A DNA stretch of 13,249 nt from Actinobacteria bacterium UBA2236 (GTDB lineage Bacteria > Actinomycetota > Actinomycetes > Nanopelagicales > Nanopelagicaceae), in NCBI GenBank assembly GCA_002347935.1, contig DDYK01000039.1, positions 7,287-20,535 of the forward strand. Direction: 5' to 3'. Shown in pieces: positions 7,059-13,249 of this stretch (the first letter of the stretch is position 1; the number at the start of each line of letters is the position of its first letter). The notes under the pieces were generated by a model. That model saw only the letters and a program-made list of their open reading frames with translations. It was not told where the DNA came from and made no database searches. The position numbers and the translations under genes were made by a program.

Positions 7059-7513
7059 AAGTCTCTTGGTTCAAGAGTTAGCGCCACTGAGTTAATACAC
7101 CAACGCTGATCTGTTGGAACTGCATAACCTTCACCTTCAAATACATGCCCAAGGTGAGAGCCGCAAGTGGCGCAGCGAACTTCTGTTCTGATTCGCGGAG
7201 CAAGTGAGCGATCCTCCAGGAGCACTACTGCATCATCACTCTTTGGAGCATAGAATGAGGGCCAGCCGCAACCTGAATGAAATTTGGTTTCACTTCTAAA
7301 TAGCTCTGCGCTACATGCCTTGCACCTATAAACTCCAATGGTTTCACTCTCATAATATTTACCAGTAAATGCAACTTCAGTTCCTGCTTTGCGCAAGACA
7401 TCATAGGAGAGTGGATCTAGGCTCTTAGCTAAACTTTCATCATTTAATTGAACTGGAAATGCTTTTCCCGTCTTGGGATTTATTTTAGGAAGTTCAGATT
7501 CGCTATATGACAT
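7055..7513 (-). CDS. msrB: Peptide-methionine (R)-S-oxide reductase MsrB
   Basis: Repairs the R-diastereomer of methionine sulfoxide in proteins (152 aa, full length). The zinc site is formed by two CxxC pairs: Cys64/Cys67 (YRCKACS) and Cys114/Cys117 (VRCATCG). FHSGCGWPSF (78-87) and GSHLGHVF (118-125) are family signatures, and Cys139 in RWCINS is the catalytic cysteine. No signal peptide is present, so it acts in the cytoplasm. It follows msrA after 10 bp. Its AAGGAGAT Shine-Dalgarno overlaps the msrA stop codon, so both are made from one mRNA. Its 3' end overlaps the convergent glycosylase gene by four bases. Confidence 0.97.
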   Translation of the reverse strand: MSYSESELPKINPKTGKAFPVQLNDESLAKSLDPLSYDVLRKAGTEVAFTGKYYESETIGVYRCKACSAELFRSETKFHSGCGWPSFYAPKSDDAVVLLEDRSLAPRIRTEVRCATCGSHLGHVFEGEGYAVPTDQRWCINSVALTLEPRDF

Positions 7514-7523
7514 CGCTATCTCC

Positions 7524-8045
7524 TTAAGGGTTCAAAACAGGATATGCAATCCCAGTACTTGAGTGACAGTCATAGCCATTGGGATTCTTCTCTAAATATC
7601 TTTGGTGATACTCCTCCGCTAGGAAATACTCATGCCCCTCGGCGCTTTGAATCTGAGTAACAATTTCACCAAGTCCTGCGCTTTTAAGCACATCGTTATA
7701 AATCTGACGAGTTTTTTTGGCCATTTCCAACTGCTCAGAAGAGGTTGTAAATATTGCACTGCGATACTGAGTTCCAATATCGCCGCCTTGTTTATTTAGT
7801 GACGTTGGATCATGCATCACCCAGAACTCCTCCAGCAGTCTTTGATATGAAATTTGCTCGGAATCAAAAACCACCTCAACCATTTCAGCATGATTAGTTT
7901 TTCCAGTGCAGACCTCTTTATAGGTCGGCGACTTAGTATCTCCGCCCATATATCCAACTGAAGTTGAGATTACTCCAGATAGATTCCAGAATCTTCTCTC
8001 CGCTCCCCAGAAGCAACCACTTGCAAAATACGCTCGTTCTTTCAT
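7524..8045 (-). CDS. msrA: Peptide-methionine (S)-S-oxide reductase MsrA
   Basis: Repairs the S-diastereomer of methionine sulfoxide (173 aa), complementing the MsrB encoded just downstream. The catalytic cysteine is Cys11 in the signature SGCFWGAERRFW. Further family marks are VGYMGG, the conserved HAEMVEVVFD stretch, and DIGTQYRSAIF. The C-terminal YDCHSSTG region carries a second cysteine that could serve in recycling. The ATG at 8045 has no Shine-Dalgarno, and the short leader contains the palindrome CCAATATTGG, so the transcript may start very close to the gene. It is divergent from tRNA-Arg with 44 bp between. Confidence 0.97.
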   Translation of the reverse strand: MKERAYFASGCFWGAERRFWNLSGVISTSVGYMGGDTKSPTYKEVCTGKTNHAEMVEVVFDSEQISYQRLLEEFWVMHDPTSLNKQGGDIGTQYRSAIFTTSSEQLEMAKKTRQIYNDVLKSAGLGEIVTQIQSAEGHEYFLAEEYHQRYLEKNPNGYDCHSSTGIAYPVLNP

Positions 8046-8048
8046 GGC

Positions 8049-8058
8049 CCAATATTGG
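8049..8058. repeat. Perfect palindrome just before msrA
   Basis: CCAATATTGG lies 3 bp upstream of the msrA start in the short msrA / tRNA divergent interval. A regulatory role is possible but nothing else supports it. Confidence 0.25.
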
Positions 8059-8070
8059 CAGAGGAATCAC

Positions 8071-8079
8071 TGATAATCT
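8071..8079 (+). promoter_or_regulatory. Extended -10 promoter element for tRNA-Arg
   Basis: TGATAATCT fits an extended -10 (TG, one base, then TANNNT) and ends about 10 bp before the mature tRNA start. This would give a very short 5' leader. No -35 hexamer at 17 bp is evident, as is allowed for extended -10 promoters. Confidence 0.4.
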
Positions 8080-8089
8080 TTTCCAAAGC

Positions 8090-8161
8090 GCCCCCGTAGC
8101 TCAGGGGATAGAGCACCGCCCTCCGGAGGCGGGTGCACAGGTTCGAATCCTGTCGGGGGCA
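8090..8161 (+). tRNA. tRNA-Arg, anticodon CCG
   Basis: A complete cloverleaf of 72 nt. The acceptor GCCCCCG (8090-8096) pairs with CGGGGGC (8154-8160), with discriminator A at 8161. The D-stem is GCTC/GAGC, and the anticodon stem CCGCC/GGCGG encloses loop CTCCGGA with CCG at 8123-8125. The variable loop is GTGC, and the T-stem ACAGG/CCTGT encloses TTCGAAT. It decodes the arginine codon CGG. The 3' CCA is not encoded and must be added by tRNA nucleotidyltransferase. Confidence 0.97.
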
Positions 8162-8187
8162 CTTGATCAAAAAATTATTCAAATTCT

Positions 8188-8226
8188 AAAAATTAAGAGC
8201 CATCGCGCTTTATCTCACTAATTTTT
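8188..8226. terminator. AT-rich inverted repeat, weak terminator candidate after the tRNA
   Basis: AAAAATTA (8188-8195) and TAATTTTT (8219-8226) are perfect reverse complements, with an inner GAG/CTC pairing after small bulges. The A-tract and T-tract would allow termination in either direction. The stem is AT-rich and the loop long, so strength is doubtful. Confidence 0.35.
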
Positions 8227-8248
8227 GTGAAATCGCCTGCAAAGAGTC

Positions 8249-8277
8249 TTGAGTAAAGATGTTTTTGAGTGGATAAT
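8249..8277 (+). promoter_or_regulatory. Sigma-70-like promoter for whiB1
   Basis: TTGAGT (8249-8254), a 17-bp spacer, and GATAAT (8272-8277) match the housekeeping consensus well. The start site would be near 8284, giving a leader of about 100 nt before the whiB1 ATG. Confidence 0.5.
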
Positions 8278-8278
8278 A

Positions 8279-8389
8279 TGTCAGTAATCGCGCCCAAATC
8301 TGGTTTGCATTACACCCAAAGACGCAAGAATGGTCAATCTCGGTTTCCCCGAACTGCCCCTTGCCTGAAGATTGATGAGGTCTTATGAG
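8279..8389 (+). CDS. Possible 36-codon leader ORF overlapping whiB1
   Basis: An ATG at 8279 opens a frame of 36 codons that ends in TGA at 8387-8389, just inside whiB1. The shared bases are ATGA at 8386-8389, the arrangement expected for translational coupling. The peptide begins MSVIAPKSGLHY and is basic in its middle (QRRKNGQSRF). Only a weak GGA precedes the ATG. If the promoter at 8249-8277 is correct, transcription starts a few bases after this ATG. In that case translation could only begin inside, for example at the in-frame TTG at 8306. It is not recognised as a known peptide and may be chance. Confidence 0.3.
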
Positions 8390-8660
8390 CTTGGACTGGC
8401 GCCATCGCGCTGCCTGCCGCGATATCGACCCTGAACTCTTCTTCCCGGTTGGAAATACTGGACCAGCAATTGCTCAAATTGAAGAGGCGAAGAAGGTCTG
8501 TATGCCTTGTGTAGTTAGGCAAGAGTGTTTGCAATGGGCACTTGAGAGCGGCCAAGACTCTGGAGTTTGGGGCGGGTTATCTGAAGATGAAAGACGAGCT
8601 ATGAAGCGCCGTGCTGCTAGAAATCGCGCTCGGTTATCTGAAAATAACTTCGAAGATTAA
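8385..8660 (+). CDS. whiB1: WhiB-family iron-sulfur transcription factor, WhiB1/WblE type
   Basis: Small 4Fe-4S regulator (91 aa) found only in Actinobacteria and their phages. The cluster ligands are Cys11, Cys39, Cys42 and Cys48. The turn motif GVWGG follows at about 60-64, then a basic DNA-binding tail RRAMKRRAARNRAR. The N-terminus DWRHRAACRDIDPELFFPVG and the stretch SGQDSGVWGGLSEDERRA match the WhiB1/WblE branch, known from mycobacteria as an essential NO-sensitive regulator that binds the main sigma factor. A GAGG four bases before ATG is a fair ribosome site. In Mycobacterium tuberculosis, from memory, whiB1 (Rv3219) also lies beside pdtaS (Rv3220c), so this neighbourhood is conserved. 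It ends 4 bp from the pdtaS stop. Confidence 0.96.
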   Translation: MSLDWRHRAACRDIDPELFFPVGNTGPAIAQIEEAKKVCMPCVVRQECLQWALESGQDSGVWGGLSEDERRAMKRRAARNRARLSENNFED

Positions 8661-8664
8661 ATAA

Positions 8665-10143
8665 TTAACGCTCTAGAGGAAACGAAATCTGAACTTGTGT
8701 TCCAATATTTGGTCTAATAAATTCTATTTTTCCAGCTAGCTCATTTTTAGTTAAAGTTTGAACAATCTGTAGACCGAGATTGGTGTTTGATTCGAGTGAG
8801 AATCCATCTGGAATACCAGCTCCATTATCAACTACTATTACACTCATAGATTTTCCACTTCTATCAATTCTTAGCTCCACTAAATCACCGCTCTGACTCA
8901 AGCCATGCTCTAAAGCGTTATGAATCAATTCGGTTAAAACCAATGCAAGAGGCGTAGCAACCATCGATGAGATCAGACCGAATTCTCCAACTTTCCTGAT
9001 CTGGATTTCATTCGGTCTGATATTCAATTCTGAGGCGCCTTGAATTATTTTGGTAATAACCTCATCAAATTGCACTAAATCCTGCGAGGTGCCAGAGAGC
9101 GTCTCGTGAACTAGAGCGATTGAGGCCACTCTTCTCACCGCCTCTTCAATCGCAGCGCTAGCTTTTGGGTCTTCAATCCGTCTTGCTTGAAGGCGAAGGA
9201 GGGCCGAAACCGTCTGTAGATTGTTCTTTACTCGATGATGAATCTCTCTAATCGTGGCATCTTTGCTAATTAAAGCTCTATCTTTTCTTCGTAGCTCAGT
9301 GACGTTATGGACTAGAACAACAGCGCCGATTCGATTTTCACCTTCAGTTAATGGCATGGCGAGCAAATCCAGGACTCCTCCGCTATTTTCAAATTCCTCA
9401 CGCCGCAATTGTTTGCCGCTCATGCTAATTTGCCAGTTCTCTTCTTTAGGATTAGCGGGCGAAGCTGAGCTCACAAGAGAATCTAGTACTTGACCAAAAT
9501 TCTCTCCTTCAAGATCTTTATCCCAGCCAATTCGATTAAATGCTGAGCGGGCGTTCGGACTAGCAAAGAGCACTTCGCCTGTGACACTTAGTCTTACTAG
9601 ACCATCGCCAACTCTTGGAGCAGCCTCTGCCAAATAAACATTGTCCTTTACTGGAAAATTTCCCTCAGCAATCATTCGATAGATGTGGTTGGCAATCTCA
9701 CGATAATTTAATTCCAGCCTTGAAGGAGTTCTCATGGTCTCTAAATTTCTATGGCGCGAAATCACTGCAATGACGCGACCGGAAAAGAAGACTGGGATGC
9801 ACTCAACCTTGATTTTTAAGTCTCCAACTTGCTCAGCTCTACTATCGCGAATGATTTCACCGCTTGATAGCGCTTGATCTATATCCGGCCTAGATCCCCA
9901 AAGAACTTCATTTCCAATCAAGTCTTGAGCAAATATTGTTGCTGCAGTCATAGGGCGAATCTGCGCGATAGTGCGATGACCTTCAGGCCAACTCTTTTGA
10001 TCCTTGCGTTTTGGGACCCATAGCACTAGATCAGCAAATGAAATATCTGCAAGTAATTGCCATTCAGCGGTTAATTCACCAAGACGCACTACATCATCTG
10101 GTGTTAGCGAGGAATCATCTGCTAGCAGATGGCGAAAAGGCAT
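8665..10143 (-). CDS. pdtaS: PdtaS-type sensor histidine kinase
   Basis: Soluble sensor kinase (492 aa) with no membrane segment. The order is an N-terminal GAF-like domain (about 1-160), a PAS domain (about 176-285, starting PRVGDGLVRLSVTGEVLFAS), a HisKA_2 dimerisation domain with IHHRVKNNLQT (His302/His303 as phosphorylation site), and a HATPase domain. The last has N box LTELIHNALEHG, G1 DNGAGIP and G2 NLGLQIV. The family's M. tuberculosis member phosphorylates the ANTAR antiterminator PdtaR, whose gene is elsewhere in that genome. No response regulator is in this window. The gene starts 15 bp after the CpaE-like gene with no clear Shine-Dalgarno, suggesting coupling in one operon. It converges on whiB1 with a 4-bp gap, leaving no room for a terminator. 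Confidence 0.95.
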   Translation of the reverse strand: MPFRHLLADDSSLTPDDVVRLGELTAEWQLLADISFADLVLWVPKRKDQKSWPEGHRTIAQIRPMTAATIFAQDLIGNEVLWGSRPDIDQALSSGEIIRDSRAEQVGDLKIKVECIPVFFSGRVIAVISRHRNLETMRTPSRLELNYREIANHIYRMIAEGNFPVKDNVYLAEAAPRVGDGLVRLSVTGEVLFASPNARSAFNRIGWDKDLEGENFGQVLDSLVSSASPANPKEENWQISMSGKQLRREEFENSGGVLDLLAMPLTEGENRIGAVVLVHNVTELRRKDRALISKDATIREIHHRVKNNLQTVSALLRLQARRIEDPKASAAIEEAVRRVASIALVHETLSGTSQDLVQFDEVITKIIQGASELNIRPNEIQIRKVGEFGLISSMVATPLALVLTELIHNALEHGLSQSGDLVELRIDRSGKSMSVIVVDNGAGIPDGFSLESNTNLGLQIVQTLTKNELAGKIEFIRPNIGTQVQISFPLER

Positions 10144-10158
10144 AGGCGAAAGAGTACT

Positions 10159-11160
10159 TCAGATTATTTTATGGAGATAAATGGCAAACTCCTTCAGGGC
10201 TCTAGACAGGCTGCTACGCGAGTTGACTTCAGATAATGTGGCATATCTATTGCGCGCTCGCTCCAAGTTGGCATATTCATAGGGCATGAAGAAGTGAGGC
10301 TTGCCGTCAATTTTGCTTCGAAAGCTCTTGCGAAAGAGAGGGCGGCTTGAGCTACTACTCTCCTTATTGAGAAGGTAGATCACATTTAGCTCCGGGCAGA
10401 ACTTCTGGCATGACTCTTCAAATTGCTCTAATTGATAGAGGCCATGGCTATCTTGCTGAATTACATAAATCAGATGAGCGCAACTAACAAGGGCTTGCAT
10501 AAAAAACTTTCCCCTCACACGTCGATCAGAGACAGCTTGATCCAATGCTGGCGCACTTCCCACATCGATAAATACGCTCTCGCCTTTCATAGGATCAATT
10601 TCATCAAATAAACTTATGCTCTGAAGTGCTAGAGAGTTATTTAGAGAGCTTCTCAAGTTACTACCTCTCTCCCCCACCATCTGGGAGAGGCTTTGATGAG
10701 TCAGATCTGCATCAATTAGCAGCATCTGGGCTAATTTGGAGTACTCCTGCGCAGTATTTAGCGCAAGAGTTGAAATTCCTGGCGATCCATCAGATCCAGT
10801 AAATAACACCCAAGCCGCCCTTTTTCTTAAAGTCTGGGAAGGCATGATCTCATCACTTCCCCTTAGGGCCAGATTAGATAGATGCAATATTTCATCACTA
10901 CTAAATCTCTTGTTCATATCAAGAATTAGAATTGAAAGATTCTCATCAATATTTCTATTAATTTCACGCCACTTTACTCCAAAGTCTTTATCGCTAACTA
11001 TTAGAGTGCGAACGCCTGAGGTACTTGAAATTAAACTTGAATCAAGATCTAGAGGTGATAATAAGCGCTTTTGTAATTGGAAATCATGTCTTAGCAAAAC
11101 TTCAATTACTTGGTCTTCAATTTGATGAGAAGTTAAAGCGGTAATTAACTTAACTTTCAC
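10159..11160 (-). CDS. CpaE/MinD-like ATPase-fold protein with degenerate P-loop
   Basis: A 333-aa protein with the architecture of CpaE. A receiver-like N-terminal part (about 1-105) without an evident phosphorylation site is followed by a ParA/MinD-type domain from about 113. The P-loop region is WVLFTGSDGSPGISTLALN: residues 125-131 read GSPGIST, so the lysine or arginine normally before S/T is Ile129, and the signature lysine is absent too. LLIDADLTH (147-155) and VFIDVGSAPALD look like the remaining Walker A' and B strands. ATP hydrolysis is therefore doubtful. The GTG start at 11160 overlaps the stop of the SAF gene (GTGA), and pdtaS follows after 15 bp. CpaE relatives place pilus secretion machinery, but no tad genes are visible here. 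The role is unknown. Confidence 0.75.
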   Translation of the reverse strand: MKVKLITALTSHQIEDQVIEVLLRHDFQLQKRLLSPLDLDSSLISSTSGVRTLIVSDKDFGVKWREINRNIDENLSILILDMNKRFSSDEILHLSNLALRGSDEIMPSQTLRKRAAWVLFTGSDGSPGISTLALNTAQEYSKLAQMLLIDADLTHQSLSQMVGERGSNLRSSLNNSLALQSISLFDEIDPMKGESVFIDVGSAPALDQAVSDRRVRGKFFMQALVSCAHLIYVIQQDSHGLYQLEQFEESCQKFCPELNVIYLLNKESSSSSRPLFRKSFRSKIDGKPHFFMPYEYANLERARNRYATLSEVNSRSSLSRALKEFAIYLHKII

Positions 11161-11795
11161 CGATTTCCCACTAGAACAAAGTTGTAATTACCCATATCCT
11201 CAATCAGGCCAGGGATTATTGGCTTTGGGACTAGAAGTGTGATTACTAAATCTCCCCCTAAAGTGCTGGCCTGGTTATCAACTTCATCTATAACCAAATC
11301 CCTGGCTATCAAGCGAGCTTTTAACTTTCCAGAATCTAGACTTTGAGAGCGTAATTCAGATTTAGGGATGCCATAGATATCCACTAGCTCTCCGCTTCCA
11401 ATGTCTTTTGGAGCTTGAGTAAATGAGATAGCGATTGGGACCTGCTGTAGTTGCTCGTCTATCTGACTACTTAGCGCGTAGGCTGGTATTAACTCATCAA
11501 CTCCAATTGCTCTGACTACAGAGCTTCCAACTATTGATACTTCTCCATCGATGTAATTTTCAGCGTTGCTTGGTAGTAAGACTTTGGTGATGACTACATC
11601 ATCTGCAGTGATTACCTCTCCTATCCCAAGTTCAACAGCTGAGCTCCAAACTGTGATCATTCGACTTGATGAGTTAGAGATAACTAGCGCTGAGATAAAT
11701 GAGGCCGCAATTAAGCAGCCCCCTAAAATAGTTTTTAGGTAACTCCGGATGGAGAAGTTAAAAGAGTCTTGTTTAAGCCGATTGGTATTTTTCAT
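11157..11795 (-). CDS. Membrane-anchored SAF-domain protein, CpaB/RcpC-like
   Basis: A 212-aa protein with one N-terminal transmembrane segment (about residues 22-40, TILGGCLIAASFISALVIS). It is followed by a SAF domain: ELGIGEVITADDVVITKVLL, then the second SAF strand VVRAIGVDELIPAYAL. The rest resembles the CpaB/RcpC region of Flp pilus systems. ATG at 11795 is chosen because it places the membrane segment near the N-terminus. An in-frame TTG at 11858 would add 21 residues and lacks a ribosome site. AGGAGAGG at about 11812-11819 is too far from 11795 to be ideal. It is the first gene of the operon SAF - CpaE-like - pdtaS and overlaps the next gene by four bases. The function is unknown; the SAF/CpaE pairing suggests envelope or pilus assembly. 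Confidence 0.75.
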   Translation of the reverse strand: MKNTNRLKQDSFNFSIRSYLKTILGGCLIAASFISALVISNSSSRMITVWSSAVELGIGEVITADDVVITKVLLPSNAENYIDGEVSIVGSSVVRAIGVDELIPAYALSSQIDEQLQQVPIAISFTQAPKDIGSGELVDIYGIPKSELRSQSLDSGKLKARLIARDLVIDEVDNQASTLGGDLVITLLVPKPIIPGLIEDMGNYNFVLVGNR

Positions 11796-11836
11796 TGGCC
11801 ATGAATACCAATTTCCTCTCCTTTTTAGACTCCTGC

Positions 11837-11874
11837 CTCCACAGCTAATTCGCAGCAATCAACAAGCTGTGGAG
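11837..11874. repeat. 10-bp perfect inverted repeat in a divergent promoter region
   Basis: CTCCACAGCT (11837-11846) and AGCTGTGGAG (11865-11874) are exact reverse complements separated by 18 bp, so their centres are 28 bp apart. They occupy the middle of the 100-bp interval between the SAF operon and the DUF6459 gene. A second small palindrome, GAGAAGTTCTC (11872-11882), overlaps the right arm. Candidate regulator site or leader hairpin; no -10/-35 pair is clear in either direction. Confidence 0.55.
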
Positions 11875-11895
11875 AAGTTCTCATCCCTTTAGCCG

Positions 11896-12456
11896 ATGGT
11901 TAATTCATTCCGGTTAAACGATGCTCCAGAAATGAGAAATGAAGCGGAGATAAACGTTAAAAGATTAGAGCTTAGTGATTATGAACTATTTAATCACCCA
12001 GCATTGGAGCTCTTTGAGCCAAGAAGCTTTGATTCGAACCCACTTTCTGGAAGAAGTGCAAGCCAATCAAGTAATAAGCTCTACCTGATTCCAACTAGCC
12101 ATGGCGAGAACTACGAAGCAGATTTCGCCCCCACTCCTTCAAATCTTTCAGAACTTCCAAATGTCACGCGCTGGACTCTGACTTATCTCATAACAGCCCT
12201 TGAGATTTTGGCTGCAAGACGCCCGGCATCTCAAGTGGCTCGCACCACGCATCGTTACACCTATAACTCTTTAATTGCTCAAGTTGGAAGCTTGAAGGAG
12301 GTGCCGAAAATCAAAAGTATTAGGAGAAGTCAGCCAATCCCCGGAGTAGTTGAATTAAGTGCGACCTTGATTTTCAAGGAGAGAATTAGAGCCTTAGTTG
12401 CACGTTTTGAGGGAGTAGATCACAAATGGCTCTGCACTGAATTGAGCTTAATTTAA
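11896..12456 (+). CDS. DUF6459 / Rv3235-family protein
   Basis: A 186-aa protein with no signal peptide or membrane segment. The first 85 residues are acidic, Ser/Asn-rich and probably disordered. The conserved part starts near residue 90 (TRWTLTYLITALEILAARRP), continues with RTTHRYTYNSLIAQVG, and ends in a beta-rich region closing with VDHKWLCTELSLI. That pattern, a helical start with an RRP motif and a final strand pair with a Trp-x-Cys-Thr close, is what I recall of the actinobacterial DUF6459 / Rv3235 family, which is found near secA. The function of the family is unknown. No Shine-Dalgarno precedes ATG 11896; ATG at 11932 is an alternative. It converges on secA with 8 bp between the stops. 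Confidence 0.72.
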   Translation: MVNSFRLNDAPEMRNEAEINVKRLELSDYELFNHPALELFEPRSFDSNPLSGRSASQSSNKLYLIPTSHGENYEADFAPTPSNLSELPNVTRWTLTYLITALEILAARRPASQVARTTHRYTYNSLIAQVGSLKEVPKIKSIRRSQPIPGVVELSATLIFKERIRALVARFEGVDHKWLCTELSLI

Positions 12457-12464
12457 CTAGAAAG

Positions 12465-13249
12465 TTATGCAACTCCATGGCAGCGTTTATATTTCTTTCC
12501 AGATCCACATGGGCATAATGAATTTCTAGATATTCCACCATTTGCTGCCTGCGTAGAGCTTGAAATCTGGCCACTTTCACTTGGGGATGAATAACGAAGC
12601 TCTCTCTTGGGAGCAGCTGGAGTGACACCCTTTGCTTCTACATGTTCATCTTCAACCTTGACTTCAACATTAAATAAGAATCCAACTAACTCTTCTTTGA
12701 TTGCATCCATCATCGCGGAAAATAGTTCGTATCCCTCTTTCTGATACTCAACAAGTGGATCTCTCTGCGCCATAGCGCGAAGGCCAATTCCCTCTTGGAG
12801 ATAATCCATCTCATAGAGATGCTCGCGCCATTTTCTATCCAATACAGAAAGGAGAATCTTTCGCTCAAGTTCTCGCAGGACCTCAGCTCCTAAATCTTGC
12901 TCACGCTTTGAATAGGCAGCAAAAATATCCTCTAGAACTTTCGCGCTAAGAAAATCAGTATCTAGGCCAGTTCTGCCTCCAACTTCAGCTTCAATTTCTT
13001 CAACTGTAAATGAGATTGGATAGGTTGCCTTAAGCGCGGTCCAGAGTTGATCTAAGTCCCACTCTTCAGGAAATCCTTCATTGGTAGCTGCTCCAACGTA
13101 TCCGCGAATAGTGTCTTCAATAAATCCTGTGACTTGCTCCTTAATGTCAGCGCCCTCTAATACTTCACGTCTCTCGCGATAGATTACTTCGCGCTGACGG
13201 TTCATCACATCGTCATATTTAAGAACGTTTTTACGCATCTCAAAGTTCT
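12465..13249 (-). CDS. secA: Preprotein translocase ATPase SecA, C-terminal part
   Basis: The last 261 residues of SecA; the gene enters from the right edge and its start lies outside. The first complete residues read [20 protein letters not shown], the highly conserved start of the helical scaffold region. [20 protein letters not shown] and [20 protein letters not shown] are further signatures of the helical scaffold and wing domains. A variable linker is followed by the C-terminal SEC-C zinc motif [14 protein letters not shown], which in other bacteria binds SecB or the ribosome. The motif and length fit the housekeeping SecA1 rather than the accessory SecA2. The stop lies 8 bp from that of the convergent DUF6459 gene. 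Confidence 0.98.
   Translation of the reverse strand, partial: NFEMRKNVLKYDDVMNRQREVIYRERREVLEGADIKEQVTGFIEDTIRGYVGAATNEGFPEEWDLDQLWTALKATYPISFTVEEIEAEVGGRTGLDTDFLSAKVLEDIFAAYSKREQDLGAEVLRELERKILLSVLDRKWREHLYEMDYLQEGIGLRAMAQRDPLVEYQKEGYELFSAMMDAIKEELVGFLFNVEVKVEDEHVEAKGVTPAAPKRELRYSSPSESGQISSSTQAANGGISRNSLCPCGSGKKYKRCHGVA

Noticed and set aside
7964..8221. 85-codon plus-strand frame across the msrA start and the tRNA
   Set aside because: It reads straight through the tRNA-Arg gene and antisense msrA, so it is not a protein gene.
10736..11125. 129-codon plus-strand frame opposite the CpaE-like gene
   Set aside because: Antisense shadow; composition shows no recognisable protein features and there is no ribosome site.
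1..13249. CRISPR array, insertion sequence, integrase or prophage
   Set aside because: No direct-repeat arrays, transposase motifs or phage genes were seen, and gene content is ordinary chromosomal core and sugar metabolism.

Overview
This window looks like part of the chromosome of a low-GC, compact actinobacterium, most like the freshwater acI / Nanopelagicales group (inference). The phylum call rests on a WhiB1-type Fe-S protein, a PdtaS-type histidine kinase, a DUF6459 (Rv3235-family) protein next to secA, and a SAF/CpaE-like pair. The base composition is clearly AT-leaning for an actinobacterium, and genes are packed with overlapping or nearly overlapping ends, which suggests a streamlined genome. 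I did not compute GC content.

Left half (about 1-6360, all minus strand): an alpha-glucoside uptake and hydrolysis operon. In transcription order it holds a LacI-family repressor, a cytoplasmic GH13 alpha-glucosidase, a lipoprotein sugar-binding protein, two MalF/MalG-type permeases, and then an unresolved partial reading frame running off the left edge. No ATP-binding subunit is present, so the importer probably borrows a shared MsmK/MsiK-type ATPase. The GH13 gene has no ATG, GTG or TTG in its first 81 codons. It appears to start at an ATT codon 8 nt after a perfect GGAGG that lies inside the last codons of lacI. A 15-bp perfect stem-loop separates the binding-protein gene from the permeases, and a CpG-centred palindrome covers the binding-protein ribosome site.

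Middle (about 6360-8384): a divergently placed HhH-GPD DNA glycosylase (AlkA-like) on the plus strand, whose stop overlaps the stop of msrB. msrA and msrB form a minus-strand pair repairing both diastereomers of methionine sulfoxide. tRNA-Arg(CCG) follows on the plus strand.

Right half (about 8270-13249): whiB1 (plus), preceded by a promoter-like sequence and a possible 36-codon leader ORF that overlaps it by four bases. It converges with 4 bp to spare on pdtaS. pdtaS is the last gene of a minus-strand operon SAF protein - CpaE-like pseudo-ATPase - pdtaS. A divergent intergenic region carries a 10-bp perfect inverted repeat. A DUF6459 gene (plus) then ends 8 bp from the end of secA (minus), which runs off the right edge. 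The most unusual points are the ATT-started glucosidase, the whiB1 leader ORF, and the linkage of pdtaS to a CpaE-like ATPase with a degenerate P-loop.
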